NCBI RefSeq assembly: GCF_014698845.1
Contig: NZ_JACJTV010000017.1
Span: 1 to 64,000, forward strand
Source: Coleofasciculus sp. FACHB-1120
GTDB taxonomy: Bacteria > Cyanobacteriota > Cyanobacteriia > Cyanobacteriales > FACHB-T130
Direction of reading: 5' to 3'
DNA length: 64,000 nt
Positions within the stretch are counted from its first letter, which is position 1. Every line of letters starts with the position of its first letter. Positions 36,773 through 48,139 of the stretch are shown in pieces. A model generated the notes under the pieces. The model was not told the DNA's origin. It worked only from the letters and a program-made list of their open reading frames with translations, and searched no databases. The position numbers and the translations under genes are program-made.

Positions 36773-38533
36773 ATGAGCAACTCCTCACACACTTCCACTC
36801 CCCGTGCCCGCTATCAAACCATTCGAGAACTTGGGCGCAATCGCGCCGGGGGTCGCATCACTTATCTGGCAAGGGATAACGTCACAGAGCAGTCAGTTAT
36901 CCTAAAGCGATTTCTCTTTGCCCAAGTTGGGTCTGAATGGTCGGGTTTTAAAGCTTATGAGCGCGAGATTCAAGTGCTACGAGGACTCGATCATCCGGGA
37001 ATTCCCCGGATGATCGATTCCTTTGAAACCCAAGCTGGTTTCTGCATGGTGCAAGAGCATAAAGATGCCCTGCCTTTATCCTCTCCGCGCAGTTTTGACC
37101 CGGATGATATCCAGAAAATTGCTGCTTCTGTCCTAGAAATTCTTGTTTATTTACAAAACCGCATTCCCTCTGTAATTCACCGGGATATTAAACCTGAAAA
37201 TATCCTCGTGGACGAGCAAATGAATGTTTATCTGGTGGATTTTGGCTTAGCTCGAATTGGCAGTGGGGAAATGGCAATGAGCAGCGTCGCCGCCGGGACA
37301 TTTGGGTTCATGGCACCCGAACAGATATACAATCGCCAGCTAAACGAAGCAACCGATTTATATGGTTTAGGTGCAACACTCATTTGCTTGTTAACAGGGA
37401 CAAAATCAACGGCAATTGACACCTTGTTTGATGAGGATGGGCGGCTTAATTTCAAACCGCTGCTTCCCAAGCTGAGCCTGCGTTTTGTAGATTGGCTCTC
37501 AAAAATGGTGGAACCCAAAGCAAAAGACCGTTTCCCCAATGCTATGGCTGCTTTGGAAGCTCTCAAGCCGATTTATGTTAATCGCTTACCGGAAGTTAAA
37601 TTTAGCCAACTTGCTTTGGAATTTAAAACAACACAACTAGGCGAAAAATTAACCCAAACCGTTAGTGTTAATAACTCCGTGCCAGACACCTTGCTAGAAG
37701 GGTCTTGGGAAGTAGCCCCCCACGACAGCGATCCGCGCTATTCCAATTCTCATGCTTGGATTTCCTTTGAACCAGCCACATTTAAGAGTAATCATTCTGA
37801 TTGCAAAATCACCGTGAATACGAATAAGTTGATGGCAGAAAAAACCTACAGCCGTCAGATTTTATTACACACCAATTCTTCACCAGAAACTTACCCGATC
37901 ACGATTACAGTTCGCACAACTCTGCTTGAAACCCCAAAACCGCCTTATATTTCAATGGTTTTGCTGTTAGCAATTGCTGTGGCAATGACTGGGTTTTGGA
38001 CAGGTGCGATCGCTTGGATGGTGGCAATTCTATTCAAGTTTGCCTCTTGGACATCTGTAGCGATTTTTGAAGTTGCAGTAATCGCAGTGTTTGCGGCTTG
38101 GTTCCTCGCTGGAACTCTACTGGCAGCAGTTGGCATCAGAACTGTACTAGGCATCAAAATTTCAGCTTGGTTGACAACTGTGACGATGTTGGTTGTTTTG
38201 TTGTCATCAGGGTTCTTACCGGCAGCGATTACTGCCTTAGGAACCTTAGCCGGTCTAGTAATCGGGTTTCTAAATGGGGCGGTCATTAAGAATTATAAGG
38301 AAAGAGGATTTCCTGAAAAAATTGCCGTTGGCAGCGCACTTCTGATTACAAGTTTAGGCATAAGCTTAGGCACTGGATTTAATGTCGGATTCTTCAATTT
38401 CTTTCTGTTTTCATCCCTAGTAGGAACCAGTTTATCCTTAGCTGCTATCATGTATTATCCATATCAACAGCGAGAAAAATTGATGGCTAACTATCGCCAT
38501 GCGACACGAACTAGGCGTCTGATTAAGCCATAG
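36773..38533 (+). CDS. Serine/threonine protein kinase with C-terminal membrane spans
   Basis: A 586-aa membrane-associated Hanks-type kinase. Kinase domain ~10-265: ATP Lys in SVILKRF (K45), catalytic loop HRDIKPENIL (D138), DFG motif VDFGLARIG (D156), and APEQIYNRQ in the activation/P+1 region. The Gly-rich loop is atypical (LGRNRAGGRITY). A ~110-residue beta-rich linker (280-390), then about five or six hydrophobic spans (~400-570), with LLLAIAVAMTGFWTGAIAW and AAWFLAGTLLAAVG. Start: ATG at 36773 selected; a TTG four codons earlier is in frame. Target proteins unknown. Confidence 0.92.
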   Translation: MSNSSHTSTPRARYQTIRELGRNRAGGRITYLARDNVTEQSVILKRFLFAQVGSEWSGFKAYEREIQVLRGLDHPGIPRMIDSFETQAGFCMVQEHKDALPLSSPRSFDPDDIQKIAASVLEILVYLQNRIPSVIHRDIKPENILVDEQMNVYLVDFGLARIGSGEMAMSSVAAGTFGFMAPEQIYNRQLNEATDLYGLGATLICLLTGTKSTAIDTLFDEDGRLNFKPLLPKLSLRFVDWLSKMVEPKAKDRFPNAMAALEALKPIYVNRLPEVKFSQLALEFKTTQLGEKLTQTVSVNNSVPDTLLEGSWEVAPHDSDPRYSNSHAWISFEPATFKSNHSDCKITVNTNKLMAEKTYSRQILLHTNSSPETYPITITVRTTLLETPKPPYISMVLLLAIAVAMTGFWTGAIAWMVAILFKFASWTSVAIFEVAVIAVFAAWFLAGTLLAAVGIRTVLGIKISAWLTTVTMLVVLLSSGFLPAAITALGTLAGLVIGFLNGAVIKNYKERGFPEKIAVGSALLITSLGISLGTGFNVGFFNFFLFSSLVGTSLSLAAIMYYPYQQREKLMANYRHATRTRRLIKP

Positions 38534-38547
38534 CCAATGCAAGTAAA

Positions 38548-38584
38548 AAGCGAATTGTAAAAGGACGCTCTTTTAAATTCGCTT
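38548..38584. terminator. Bidirectional terminator between kinase and EamA genes
   Basis: AAGCGAATTGTAAAAG (38548-38563) pairs with CTTTTAAATTCGCTT (38570-38584) with one bulged base. It lies between two convergent genes. Confidence 0.75.
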
Positions 38585-38594
38585 CATTATGCAT

Positions 38595-39518
38595 TTAACG
38601 AGCTTTTCCTAAGGCGATCGCTATCGAACCAGATATTACAAAAATCGCCCCTACCACTCCTAAAACAGTCAGGCGTTCCGGTGCAATGAGGGTGGGTAGA
38701 AACATTGACACTGCTGACACAGAGATTAAAGTGACAATGGGAGTTGTCGCTAATACTGCACTCACTCGCGATGCTTCCCAATGTTCCAAAGATTCGGCAA
38801 AAGCACCGTAAGCGATGATGGTATTCAAAGCACAGAAAAGCAGCATTCCTAAATGTAAAGGCTTCAGCGTGAGAATAGGTTGAGGTGCGGCAAAAGGGCT
38901 AAATAAAATCGTACAGCCGCCATAAATTAGCAGCATAATATTTGAAGACGGTAATTTTTGCAAAAGCTGCTTTTGCGCTAAAGCATAAATCGCCCAGGTT
39001 ACTGCTGCAAAAAAGATAAATCCGCAGCCGATTAAATATTTGCCTTGTGCTGTCAGTAAGTTGGCTAATTGTTCGTGAAAGAACAGCGCAAATCCTAGGG
39101 TGAGTACGCTTAAACCCGCCCATTGACGTAGGGTATAACGTTCTTTGAAAACAACCAATCCTCCTAAACCCATTAAAACTGGGGCGAGTTGAATGAGAAC
39201 TTGGGCGTTAGCAGGTGAAGTTTGGTGTAAACCTTGCAGGAAAAGGATATAGTTAATTGCCAAGAATATAATTGCGATCGCTAACAACCCCAGCGGCATT
39301 GAGCGCAATTTTTCGACAGGTGGTAGTTGCTTTCGTGCGGATAAATAAATGGCTAGCAGCCCAAACGATACTAAAAAGCGAAACCAAGTGACGGTGTAAA
39401 CATCGAGTGCCTGTAGCGTTACCGTCAGGGCAATGGGCAGAATTCCCCACAAAAATACAGTCACAAGCGATAAGGCTAGCCCTAATCGCCATCTACCGGA
39501 ACTAGCGTGAAGTGGCAT
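38595..39518 (-). CDS. EamA/DMT-family transporter
   Basis: A 307-aa integral membrane protein with ten hydrophobic segments in two homologous EamA halves. Recognisable features are SLVTVFLWGILPIALTV at the start of the first half and a WAIYALAQKQ segment at the start of the second. Members export or import metabolites; the substrate cannot be predicted. ATG at 39518. Downstream of ligA by 89 nt on the same strand. Confidence 0.9.
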   Translation of the reverse strand: MPLHASSGRWRLGLALSLVTVFLWGILPIALTVTLQALDVYTVTWFRFLVSFGLLAIYLSARKQLPPVEKLRSMPLGLLAIAIIFLAINYILFLQGLHQTSPANAQVLIQLAPVLMGLGGLVVFKERYTLRQWAGLSVLTLGFALFFHEQLANLLTAQGKYLIGCGFIFFAAVTWAIYALAQKQLLQKLPSSNIMLLIYGGCTILFSPFAAPQPILTLKPLHLGMLLFCALNTIIAYGAFAESLEHWEASRVSAVLATTPIVTLISVSAVSMFLPTLIAPERLTVLGVVGAIFVISGSIAIALGKAR

Positions 39519-39607
39519 TGGTATATTCTGATAAAAAGGGAAAAGGAGCGATACGTTTTGTGGCGCACGCTCCTACAATTTTTCCTTGGTGTGTTTGCTG
39601 TTGACAT

Positions 39608-41659
<2,052 letters not shown>

Positions 41660-41745
41660 TCAAAACTCTATCGTTTCCGCTTTTAGTCTAACTGCCATCA
41701 CCGGATATAGAACCGTTCTCGATGGGGTTAAATACAACTGGAACC

Positions 41746-41964
41746 TCACCCCCAACCCCTCTCCGCAAGCGGAGAGGGGCGATTTTCTCCTCACAAGTGT
41801 AGATTTTTTAGATTTGGGTATAGGAGTGGGAGAAAGCTGATTTTTCCGTTGATGATTAATTCCCTTGTCCCTTTGTCCTTCAAAAAGCTACTTGTTAAAA
41901 ACCTTCACTTGTGCGGCTATTTCCTCCCCTCCCTGCTTGCGGGGAGGGGTTGGGGGTGGGGTGA
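41746..41964. repeat. Inverted pair of CTCACCCCCAACCCCTC repeats
   Basis: The first copy (about 41746-41779) reads CTCACCCCCAACCCCTCTCC then a CGCAAGCG-centred palindrome. The second (about 41925-41964) is the reverse complement type: GGGGAGGGGTTGGGGGTGGG. This is a common cyanobacterial dispersed repeat. The pair fills much of the 498-nt gap 41654-42151, which otherwise holds no gene. A decayed relative lies at 53130-53160. Confidence 0.8.
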
Positions 41965-42151
41965 GATTCGGATTGCATTCAAGCGCAAATTGCGATATCT
42001 CTGGTCTTTTAATCAAGCTTTAAAGGGTATTTATACTTGGCTTTACCCAGCCTAATGCTCAAGCTTAATCTCGGCACCGTACTTTACTAAGTACATTTAC
42101 CGATGAATTTCATATCAACCCCAGCTTGAGCCGATTGGTGAGGAAAGCAAT

Positions 42152-43387
42152 ATGTGGCGCGTTTTTAAGCTAGCTTTATTAACAACAGCAGCTTTGGCAG
42201 TTTTTCCAGTGGGTGAAGCAACCGCGGCAACTTTGACGGGTGCCCCTCCAATTGTGATTGGACACCGGGGTGCTAGTGGTTATCGTCCCGAACATACGTT
42301 AGCAGCCTATGAGCTGGCGATTGAGATGGGCGCTGATTATATTGAACCCGACTTGGTTTCGACAAAAGACGGCGTTCTAATTGCTCGCCATGAAAATGAA
42401 ATTTCTGGAACAACGGACGTTGCAAATCGCCCAGAATTTGCTAACAGGAAGACAACCAAAACAATTGATGGAAAACCAGTCACCGGCTGGTTTACCGAAG
42501 ATTTTACCTTAGCCGAAATCAAGACTCTCCGGGCGAAAGAGCGTATCCCTGAATTGCGCCCCGGATCTACTCAGTATGATGGCTTGTATGAAGTTCCGAC
42601 TTTACAAGAAGTTATCGACCTAGCAAAGAAAAAAAGTGCCGAAAAAGGTCGCACGATTGGCATTTATCCAGAAACGAAGCATCCCACTTACTTTGATTCC
42701 ATCGGATTATCGTTAGAGGAACCTTTGGTAAAAATCCTCAGCGAGAACGGTTACACCGATGCGGATGATGCAGTTTTCATTCAATCCTTTGAAGTTGCAA
42801 ACTTGCAATTTCTGAAAACACTAACGAATGTACCGTTGGTTCAGTTGTTTGATGCAAGTACTGCCAAACCCTATGATTTTGTTGTCAGTGGTGATTCTCG
42901 CACCTATGGCGATCTAATCACTTCTTCAGGATTGAATGCGATCGCGCAATATGCCAGCGGAATTGGCCCCTGGAAACGCCTGATTATTCCGGCTGACACT
43001 GTTGACAACAATGGCGATGGTCAGCCTGACGATCTGAATGGAGATGGGGTAATTAGCGATGCTGACAAGCCATTGTTAGAACCCACATCCCTAATTAACG
43101 ACGCCCATGCGGCGGGTTTACTGGTTCATGCTTACACTTTCCGCAGTGAAGACTTTTTCCTCGCTCCAGACTACAACGGCAACCCAGAGCTGGAGTACGA
43201 ACAATTCTTTAAATTAGGGATTGATGGCGTCTTTAGCGACTTTCCAGATACCGCCGTTGCGGTTCGCAACCGTATCGCTGGCGATCCCAGCAAAGATGTT
43301 CCCGAACCCACTTCGTTACTGGCATTTGGTATTCTCCCAATCGCAGAGGTATTGCGCCGTCGCCAAAATAAATTCAAAAAGGCTTGA
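42152..43387 (+). CDS. Secreted glycerophosphodiester phosphodiesterase family protein with PEP-CTERM tail
   Basis: A 411-aa GDPD-family protein expected to hydrolyse glycerophosphodiesters outside the cell. Signal peptide in residues 1-25. Catalytic motif [19 protein letters not shown] (H38 in HRG), with metal ligands in [20 protein letters not shown]. Late in the protein is a calcium-binding, EF-hand/dockerin-like run ([19 protein letters not shown]). The end is a PEP-CTERM sorting signal: [20 protein letters not shown], a PEP motif, one hydrophobic stretch and a basic cluster. It should therefore be exported and sorted by an exosortase system. ATG at 42152 with GTGAGGAAAGC upstream. A terminator follows. 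Confidence 0.93.
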   Translation: MWRVFKLALLTTAALAVFPVGEATAATLTGAPPIVIGHRGASGYRPEHTLAAYELAIEMGADYIEPDLVSTKDGVLIARHENEISGTTDVANRPEFANRKTTKTIDGKPVTGWFTEDFTLAEIKTLRAKERIPELRPGSTQYDGLYEVPTLQEVIDLAKKKSAEKGRTIGIYPETKHPTYFDSIGLSLEEPLVKILSENGYTDADDAVFIQSFEVANLQFLKTLTNVPLVQLFDASTAKPYDFVVSGDSRTYGDLITSSGLNAIAQYASGIGPWKRLIIPADTVDNNGDGQPDDLNGDGVISDADKPLLEPTSLINDAHAAGLLVHAYTFRSEDFFLAPDYNGNPELEYEQFFKLGIDGVFSDFPDTAVAVRNRIAGDPSKDVPEPTSLLAFGILPIAEVLRRRQNKFKKA

Positions 43388-43497
43388 TTAAGTAGCCGTC
43401 CTACACTGGCGCTACTCAGATAACTTTCACCTATTAGCTTTCCTCTGTAGATGTTGGGCTAAACATCGCCGAACGCATCTATCCGAACGCACCGATA

Positions 43498-43522
43498 AAG
43501 TCCGCTTCAGCGGGCTTTTTTT
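43498..43522 (+). terminator. Terminator after the GDPD gene
   Basis: AAGTCCGC / GCGGGCTT stem with one mismatch or G-T pair and a TTCA loop, followed by a T-run. The gap 43388-43772 otherwise shows no gene. Confidence 0.75.
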
Positions 43523-43772
43523 ATGGCTATTCAGTAATTAAACGGCACGCCCTAGTTACAAGTATCACTACATATCTTTGAGTTTCACCAGTAGCATATA
43601 GCGATCGCGCAGTTACTCAAGACGCAAGCCATTATCGGACAAGTTACTGGATAATCTTAACGGGAGCGTGTACCGAGAGCGATCGCGCTTTCTTTCCACA
43701 GCACCACTGGACACTCCCTATCAGTCCGGGCTAAGACAGTAAACTGCACTCAATCAATATCTTCCCTCAGCT

Positions 43773-46733
43773 ATGCGCCCTCAACTCGGAATCTTCGCGC
43801 TTATCGCCTTCCTAGCTACCATTTCAGCGCCTTTGAACTTTAGTTCGTCATTTTCCACAACCCAGGTGTTGGCGCAAACTTCAGCTTCTGCTTTGCGAGA
43901 AGCTGAACGCCTTTTAGAGCAAGGCATTCAGCAGATTGATAACCGTCAATTTGACAAAGCCTTTCAGTCGTTGCAACAGGCATTGACGAGTTATCGAGAA
44001 CTCAAAGACCGTCAGGGAGAGGGAACCGCTTTAGCAAACCTGGCAAACGTTTACTATTCGCTGCAAGCCTACGCGAAATCGATTGAGTTGCACCAACAAA
44101 GTTTAGCGATCGCGCGGGAGATTGCCGATCGTACCTTAGAAGCGAAGAATCTCAGACACTTGGGAAGTGCGTACTCGGCGCTGGGACAACATCCTCAAGC
44201 AATTGAGTATCTGCAACAAAGTTTAGCTGTTGCACGGGAAATTAAAAATACTAAAAGTGAAGCTGCTGCTCTTGGTATGTTGGCTCTTGCTCACCAACGA
44301 GTAGGAGACTATCAGAAAGCGATTGATTCTTGGCAGCAAGCACTCCCTATTTTTCAGCAACTCAAAGAACGTAGGGCTGAAGGAGCTGCTCTCACATCTA
44401 TTGGAAGTTACTATCAGTTGCTGGAAAATTACCCTGAAGCTCGAAAGTTCTTCCAACAAGGTTTAGTCGTTGCCCAAGAACTGAAAGATCGCTCTAGCCA
44501 ACAGATAATTCTTGCACTTCTGGGTCATGTTCATGAATCCCTCGCTGAATACTCCCAATCTATTGATAAATATCAACAAAGTTTAGTTATGGCGCGGGAA
44601 ATGGGGGAATCCGCTATTGAAGTAGAAATTTTGAATAATTTGGCTGGGATTTATGCCAATCTATCAAGATATCAGGAGGCAATTGAATATTACCAGCAAA
44701 GCTTAACCATTGCCAAGAAAATTAACGCTCGCCAATCAGAAGCGGGTATTCTGTCTAATTTAGGCACTGTATATAAAAATTTGAATGATTCTCCCCAAGC
44801 CATTCGCTATTATCAACAGAGCTTGGCAATTACCGATGAACCCAATAATCAACAAAGTGCCTTGGAAGTTCGAGAAAAACGGAAGTTATATGCCCAAACA
44901 ATCCTAAACTTAGGAAACATTTATCAAGAAATGGGCACAACCGAGAAAGCAAAAGAATTTTACCAAGAAAGCTTGAAAATTGCCCAAGAAATCAACGACC
45001 GAGATTTGCAAGCAGATATATTAAACTTTTGGGGAATTCTCTCCTATCAAAATCTGGGAGACTACCGACAAGCCAGTGAATACTATCAACAAAGCTTAGC
45101 CTTAGCCAAACAAAATAATAATAAACGCGGGGAAGCAAAAGCGATAGGCAATTTGGGACTCGTTTATGATTCTATGGGTGACTACAATAAAGCGATTAAT
45201 TACTTCCAGCAGGATCTCGCACTTTCTCGCGAACTTAAAAATAAACGCGGGGAAGCCATCGCCTTAAACAATTTAGGGCTAACTTTTATGCATTCTGGTA
45301 AGCTAACAGAAGCCGAAACATATTTAAAAAATGGAATTGAGGTATTAGAATCTGTCCGAGCTGGATTAGGTAGAAATGATGCTAGTAAAGTATCACTTTT
45401 TGAAGATCAAGCAAACACTTATCGCAATTTACAACAAGTTTTAATTGCCCAAAATAAAATAGAAGCCGCTTTGGAAATCTCTGAACGAGGGAGAGCAAGA
45501 GCCTTCGTTGAGTTATTAGCTTCACGGTTATCTGAATCATCCGTTCAACCTACACTTACCTCACCGAATATCAACAAAATTAAAGAAATCGCCAAACTTC
45601 AGAACTCCACCCTGGTTGAATATTCTATTGTCTACGAAGACCAAAATGCTGAAGGGAAAAAAACACAATCCCAAACATCTGAAATCTATATTTGGGTAGT
45701 GAAACCAACAGGCGAAATTGCCTTTCGTAAAGTCAATCTTAAAGCTTTGCGGCAGCAAAAAAAGAGTTCTCTAGAAGAGCTTGTTGTCAGCAGCCGCGAA
45801 TCGATTGGTGTTAGAGGTCGTGGTTTAGCTGTAGAGGCTAAAGTTAGTGGAAGTCAAGAAAAACAAGGTTTTAAGGAACTTCACGAACTACTCATTAAAC
45901 CAATTTCTGACCTCCTCCCAAAAGACCTAAATGCTCGGATTATCTTTATTCCACAAAGCGAACTGTTTCTAGTTCCTTTCCCAGCATTGCAAGATGCTTC
46001 TGGCAAATACTTAATCGAACAACATACTATCCTCACGGCACCTTCAATTCAGGTACTGGATTTAACAAGTCAGCAACAACAGCTTGTAGGAACGCGAAGT
46101 TCTACTTCTGTACAAAATCAAGATGTGCTGATAGTTGGAAATCCTACAATGCCGAGTGTTCCTGCCAAAATTGGCGATCCGCCGACTCAGTTATCTAGCT
46201 TACCGGGTGCGGAACGAGAAGCTTTAGCGATCGCGCCTCTGTTTAAGACTAAAGCTTTCACCGGCTCTCAGGCAACGAAAGCAGCGATTCTGCAACAAAT
46301 ACCCACAGCACGAATCATTCATCTCGCGACTCATGGCTTACTAGATGATATTCGAGGATTGGGAAGTGCGATCGCATTGGCTCCATCTGGCAACGATAAC
46401 GGCTTACTCACCGCTGAAGAAATTCTAGACTTGAGATTCAATGCCGAATTAGTAGTCCTGAGTGCTTGCGACACAGGTAGAGGCAGAATCACTGGCGATG
46501 GCGTGATCGGCTTATCTCGCAGCTTAATGAGCGCGGGTGTACCCAGTGTAATTGTGTCTCTCTGGCAAGTGCCAGACGCTCCTACAGCCTCATTGATGAC
46601 AGAATTTTATCAAAATCTTCAAAAAACACCCGATAAAGCCGCCGCCCTGCGGAGTGCCATGCTAAGCACCATGAAGCAACATCCAGATCCTAAAGACTGG
46701 GGGGCATTCACTTTAATTGGAGAAGCCGAATAA
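43773..46733 (+). CDS. Secreted TPR-CHAT protease
   Basis: A 986-aa protein with signal peptide (GIFALIAFLATISAPLNF), about ten to eleven 40-residue TPRs (~45-560) and a C-terminal CHAT domain. The predicted dyad is H854 (HLATHG) and C899 (LSACDTG), 45 residues apart as in the 818-aa protein; the domain ends DWGAFTLIGEAE. Unlike the 818-aa protein, its TPRs have diverged, so they are older. It is a paralogue of the two proteins at 27-31 kb but lies on the other strand, 12 kb away. ATG at 43773. Confidence 0.93.
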   Translation: MRPQLGIFALIAFLATISAPLNFSSSFSTTQVLAQTSASALREAERLLEQGIQQIDNRQFDKAFQSLQQALTSYRELKDRQGEGTALANLANVYYSLQAYAKSIELHQQSLAIAREIADRTLEAKNLRHLGSAYSALGQHPQAIEYLQQSLAVAREIKNTKSEAAALGMLALAHQRVGDYQKAIDSWQQALPIFQQLKERRAEGAALTSIGSYYQLLENYPEARKFFQQGLVVAQELKDRSSQQIILALLGHVHESLAEYSQSIDKYQQSLVMAREMGESAIEVEILNNLAGIYANLSRYQEAIEYYQQSLTIAKKINARQSEAGILSNLGTVYKNLNDSPQAIRYYQQSLAITDEPNNQQSALEVREKRKLYAQTILNLGNIYQEMGTTEKAKEFYQESLKIAQEINDRDLQADILNFWGILSYQNLGDYRQASEYYQQSLALAKQNNNKRGEAKAIGNLGLVYDSMGDYNKAINYFQQDLALSRELKNKRGEAIALNNLGLTFMHSGKLTEAETYLKNGIEVLESVRAGLGRNDASKVSLFEDQANTYRNLQQVLIAQNKIEAALEISERGRARAFVELLASRLSESSVQPTLTSPNINKIKEIAKLQNSTLVEYSIVYEDQNAEGKKTQSQTSEIYIWVVKPTGEIAFRKVNLKALRQQKKSSLEELVVSSRESIGVRGRGLAVEAKVSGSQEKQGFKELHELLIKPISDLLPKDLNARIIFIPQSELFLVPFPALQDASGKYLIEQHTILTAPSIQVLDLTSQQQQLVGTRSSTSVQNQDVLIVGNPTMPSVPAKIGDPPTQLSSLPGAEREALAIAPLFKTKAFTGSQATKAAILQQIPTARIIHLATHGLLDDIRGLGSAIALAPSGNDNGLLTAEEILDLRFNAELVVLSACDTGRGRITGDGVIGLSRSLMSAGVPSVIVSLWQVPDAPTASLMTEFYQNLQKTPDKAAALRSAMLSTMKQHPDPKDWGAFTLIGEAE

Positions 46734-47034
46734 TTAAAATTGAAGAATTTCCCGGCGTTGCACATCGGATCGATGATAGTGCCATTTTCAATTGGGTAAG
46801 GTACGCAGATGAAACCTAACCCCTAACCCTGCTTCCCGACGTGGGAAGGGAAGGAGGAATAATTCAAAGCCTCTCTCCTTGTAGGAGAGAGGTTTGGAGA
46901 GAGGTCAAAACTGTGCCGCATCCAACCGAGAACCGCGATAACGTCGCACCAAGAGGCTAAGTTTTCCTCTTCTTTGAGCGAAACTAAAAAGAATCATCGC
47001 CCGATTGTGCAACTCCAATTCCCATGCTTAATTT
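46734..47034. repeat. Intergenic repeats after the TPR-CHAT gene
   Basis: A 9-bp perfect inverted repeat CCTCTCTCC (46870-46878) / GGAGAGAGG (46884-46892) with TTGTA loop lies in a block starting TAACCCCTAACCCTGCTTCC, a dispersed CCTAACCC-type repeat. No gene in this 301-nt gap. Confidence 0.6.
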
Positions 47035-47958
47035 TCAATTCTGCTTCACCTTGGCAATTACCGTGCGGTGACGATGAGTATTGCAGCTGATTGTCGGCAT
47101 AGTGAAACCGGAATCTACTAGCGCTTGTTCAATATCTAACGCAAAATACTCATCTAAATAAGGCTCGGTACTCTTGAGCAACGTCAAAATGTAGGGCGGC
47201 ATTTTGGTATAAATCTCAGATTTGGGATTCATATCCATAATTGCCAAACAGCCACCGGGACGCAGTACGCGCCGCGCTTCGCGGAAAATCTGCATAGTTG
47301 CTGACTGGGGCAACTCGTGGCACATCAAAAAGATAGAAACCAAATCAAACGAGGCATCTGGCAAACCTGTAGATTCAGCAGCAGCATGAACCCAGGAAAT
47401 CGATTTTTGGTGCTGTTGGGATTGGTACTGGGCAACTGCTAGAAAATAGGGTGACAGATCCAAACCCGTCAACTTTGCTTGGGGATAAACATCTTGGAGG
47501 GCAAATGTACTCATCCCTACACTGCACCCCAAATCTAAAATATCTTGTGGTTGAGTAGAAATTTGGCTTTTGAGAATATCGAAATAACTCTGGCGCAGTC
47601 GGGCATCTCCTTGCGCCCCCGCATCAGGCCAAATTCCTGCGTGAACGGCATGAGCAGCAACTTCTACTTCCCAAGCTGCTTCCCAGCTTAAGTTACCACT
47701 TTCGTAAGCATGGAACGAGCGCAGGTAATAATCCGGGTAAGCTAGCTGGGGATTTTGTACCTGAGTCAGATAGCTTTCCCAATCGTATTGCGAAAGCGTC
47801 TGTACTTGCTTTCTCCAAGGCACTCCAATCTTCTCGGCGCGTTTAATCATCATTGAACGCGCTTGGTATTTGGCTAGATTGGCTAATGGTTTAATCGCTA
47901 GCAATCCGTTGACCAAGCGTGAAGATAATCCAAGTTCAGTATTTACTGGGGTAGTCAT
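47035..47958 (-). CDS. Class I SAM-dependent methyltransferase
   Basis: A 307-aa cytosolic methyltransferase with motif I ILDLGCSVGMSTFAL, acidic strand-2 end LTGLDLSPYFLAVA, and the post-I segment SFDLVSIFLMCHELP. The N-terminal ~100 residues form a helical cap. Start at 47958 chosen (MTTPVNTELGL): the open frame continues 47 codons further upstream, but that part reads through intergenic repeats (LLLTITHYPLLITYYL). Substrate unknown. Confidence 0.88.
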   Translation of the reverse strand: MTTPVNTELGLSSRLVNGLLAIKPLANLAKYQARSMMIKRAEKIGVPWRKQVQTLSQYDWESYLTQVQNPQLAYPDYYLRSFHAYESGNLSWEAAWEVEVAAHAVHAGIWPDAGAQGDARLRQSYFDILKSQISTQPQDILDLGCSVGMSTFALQDVYPQAKLTGLDLSPYFLAVAQYQSQQHQKSISWVHAAAESTGLPDASFDLVSIFLMCHELPQSATMQIFREARRVLRPGGCLAIMDMNPKSEIYTKMPPYILTLLKSTEPYLDEYFALDIEQALVDSGFTMPTISCNTHRHRTVIAKVKQN

Positions 47959-48107
47959 CAGGTAATAGGTAATGAGTAATGGGTAATGGGTAATAGTAAG
48001 TAACAAATGACCTTGTGACCCATTCCCAATTCTGAATAAAGATATCTCAGTAGGATGAGCTTTCATCCCACCAAAGCTTGAAGGGTGGGCAATGCCCACC
48101 CTTCAAG
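47959..48107. repeat. TAATGGG tandem repeats and a 15-bp palindrome
   Basis: Heptameric GTAATGG/GTAATAG-type units fill 47960-47997. Further on, CTTGAAGGGTGGGCA (48077-48091) and TGCCCACCCTTCAAG (48093-48107) form a perfect inverted repeat, which may terminate transcription of the DUF3352 gene on the minus strand. Confidence 0.7.
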
Positions 48108-48139
48108 AATATTACCAATTACCCATTCCCAACGACTTC

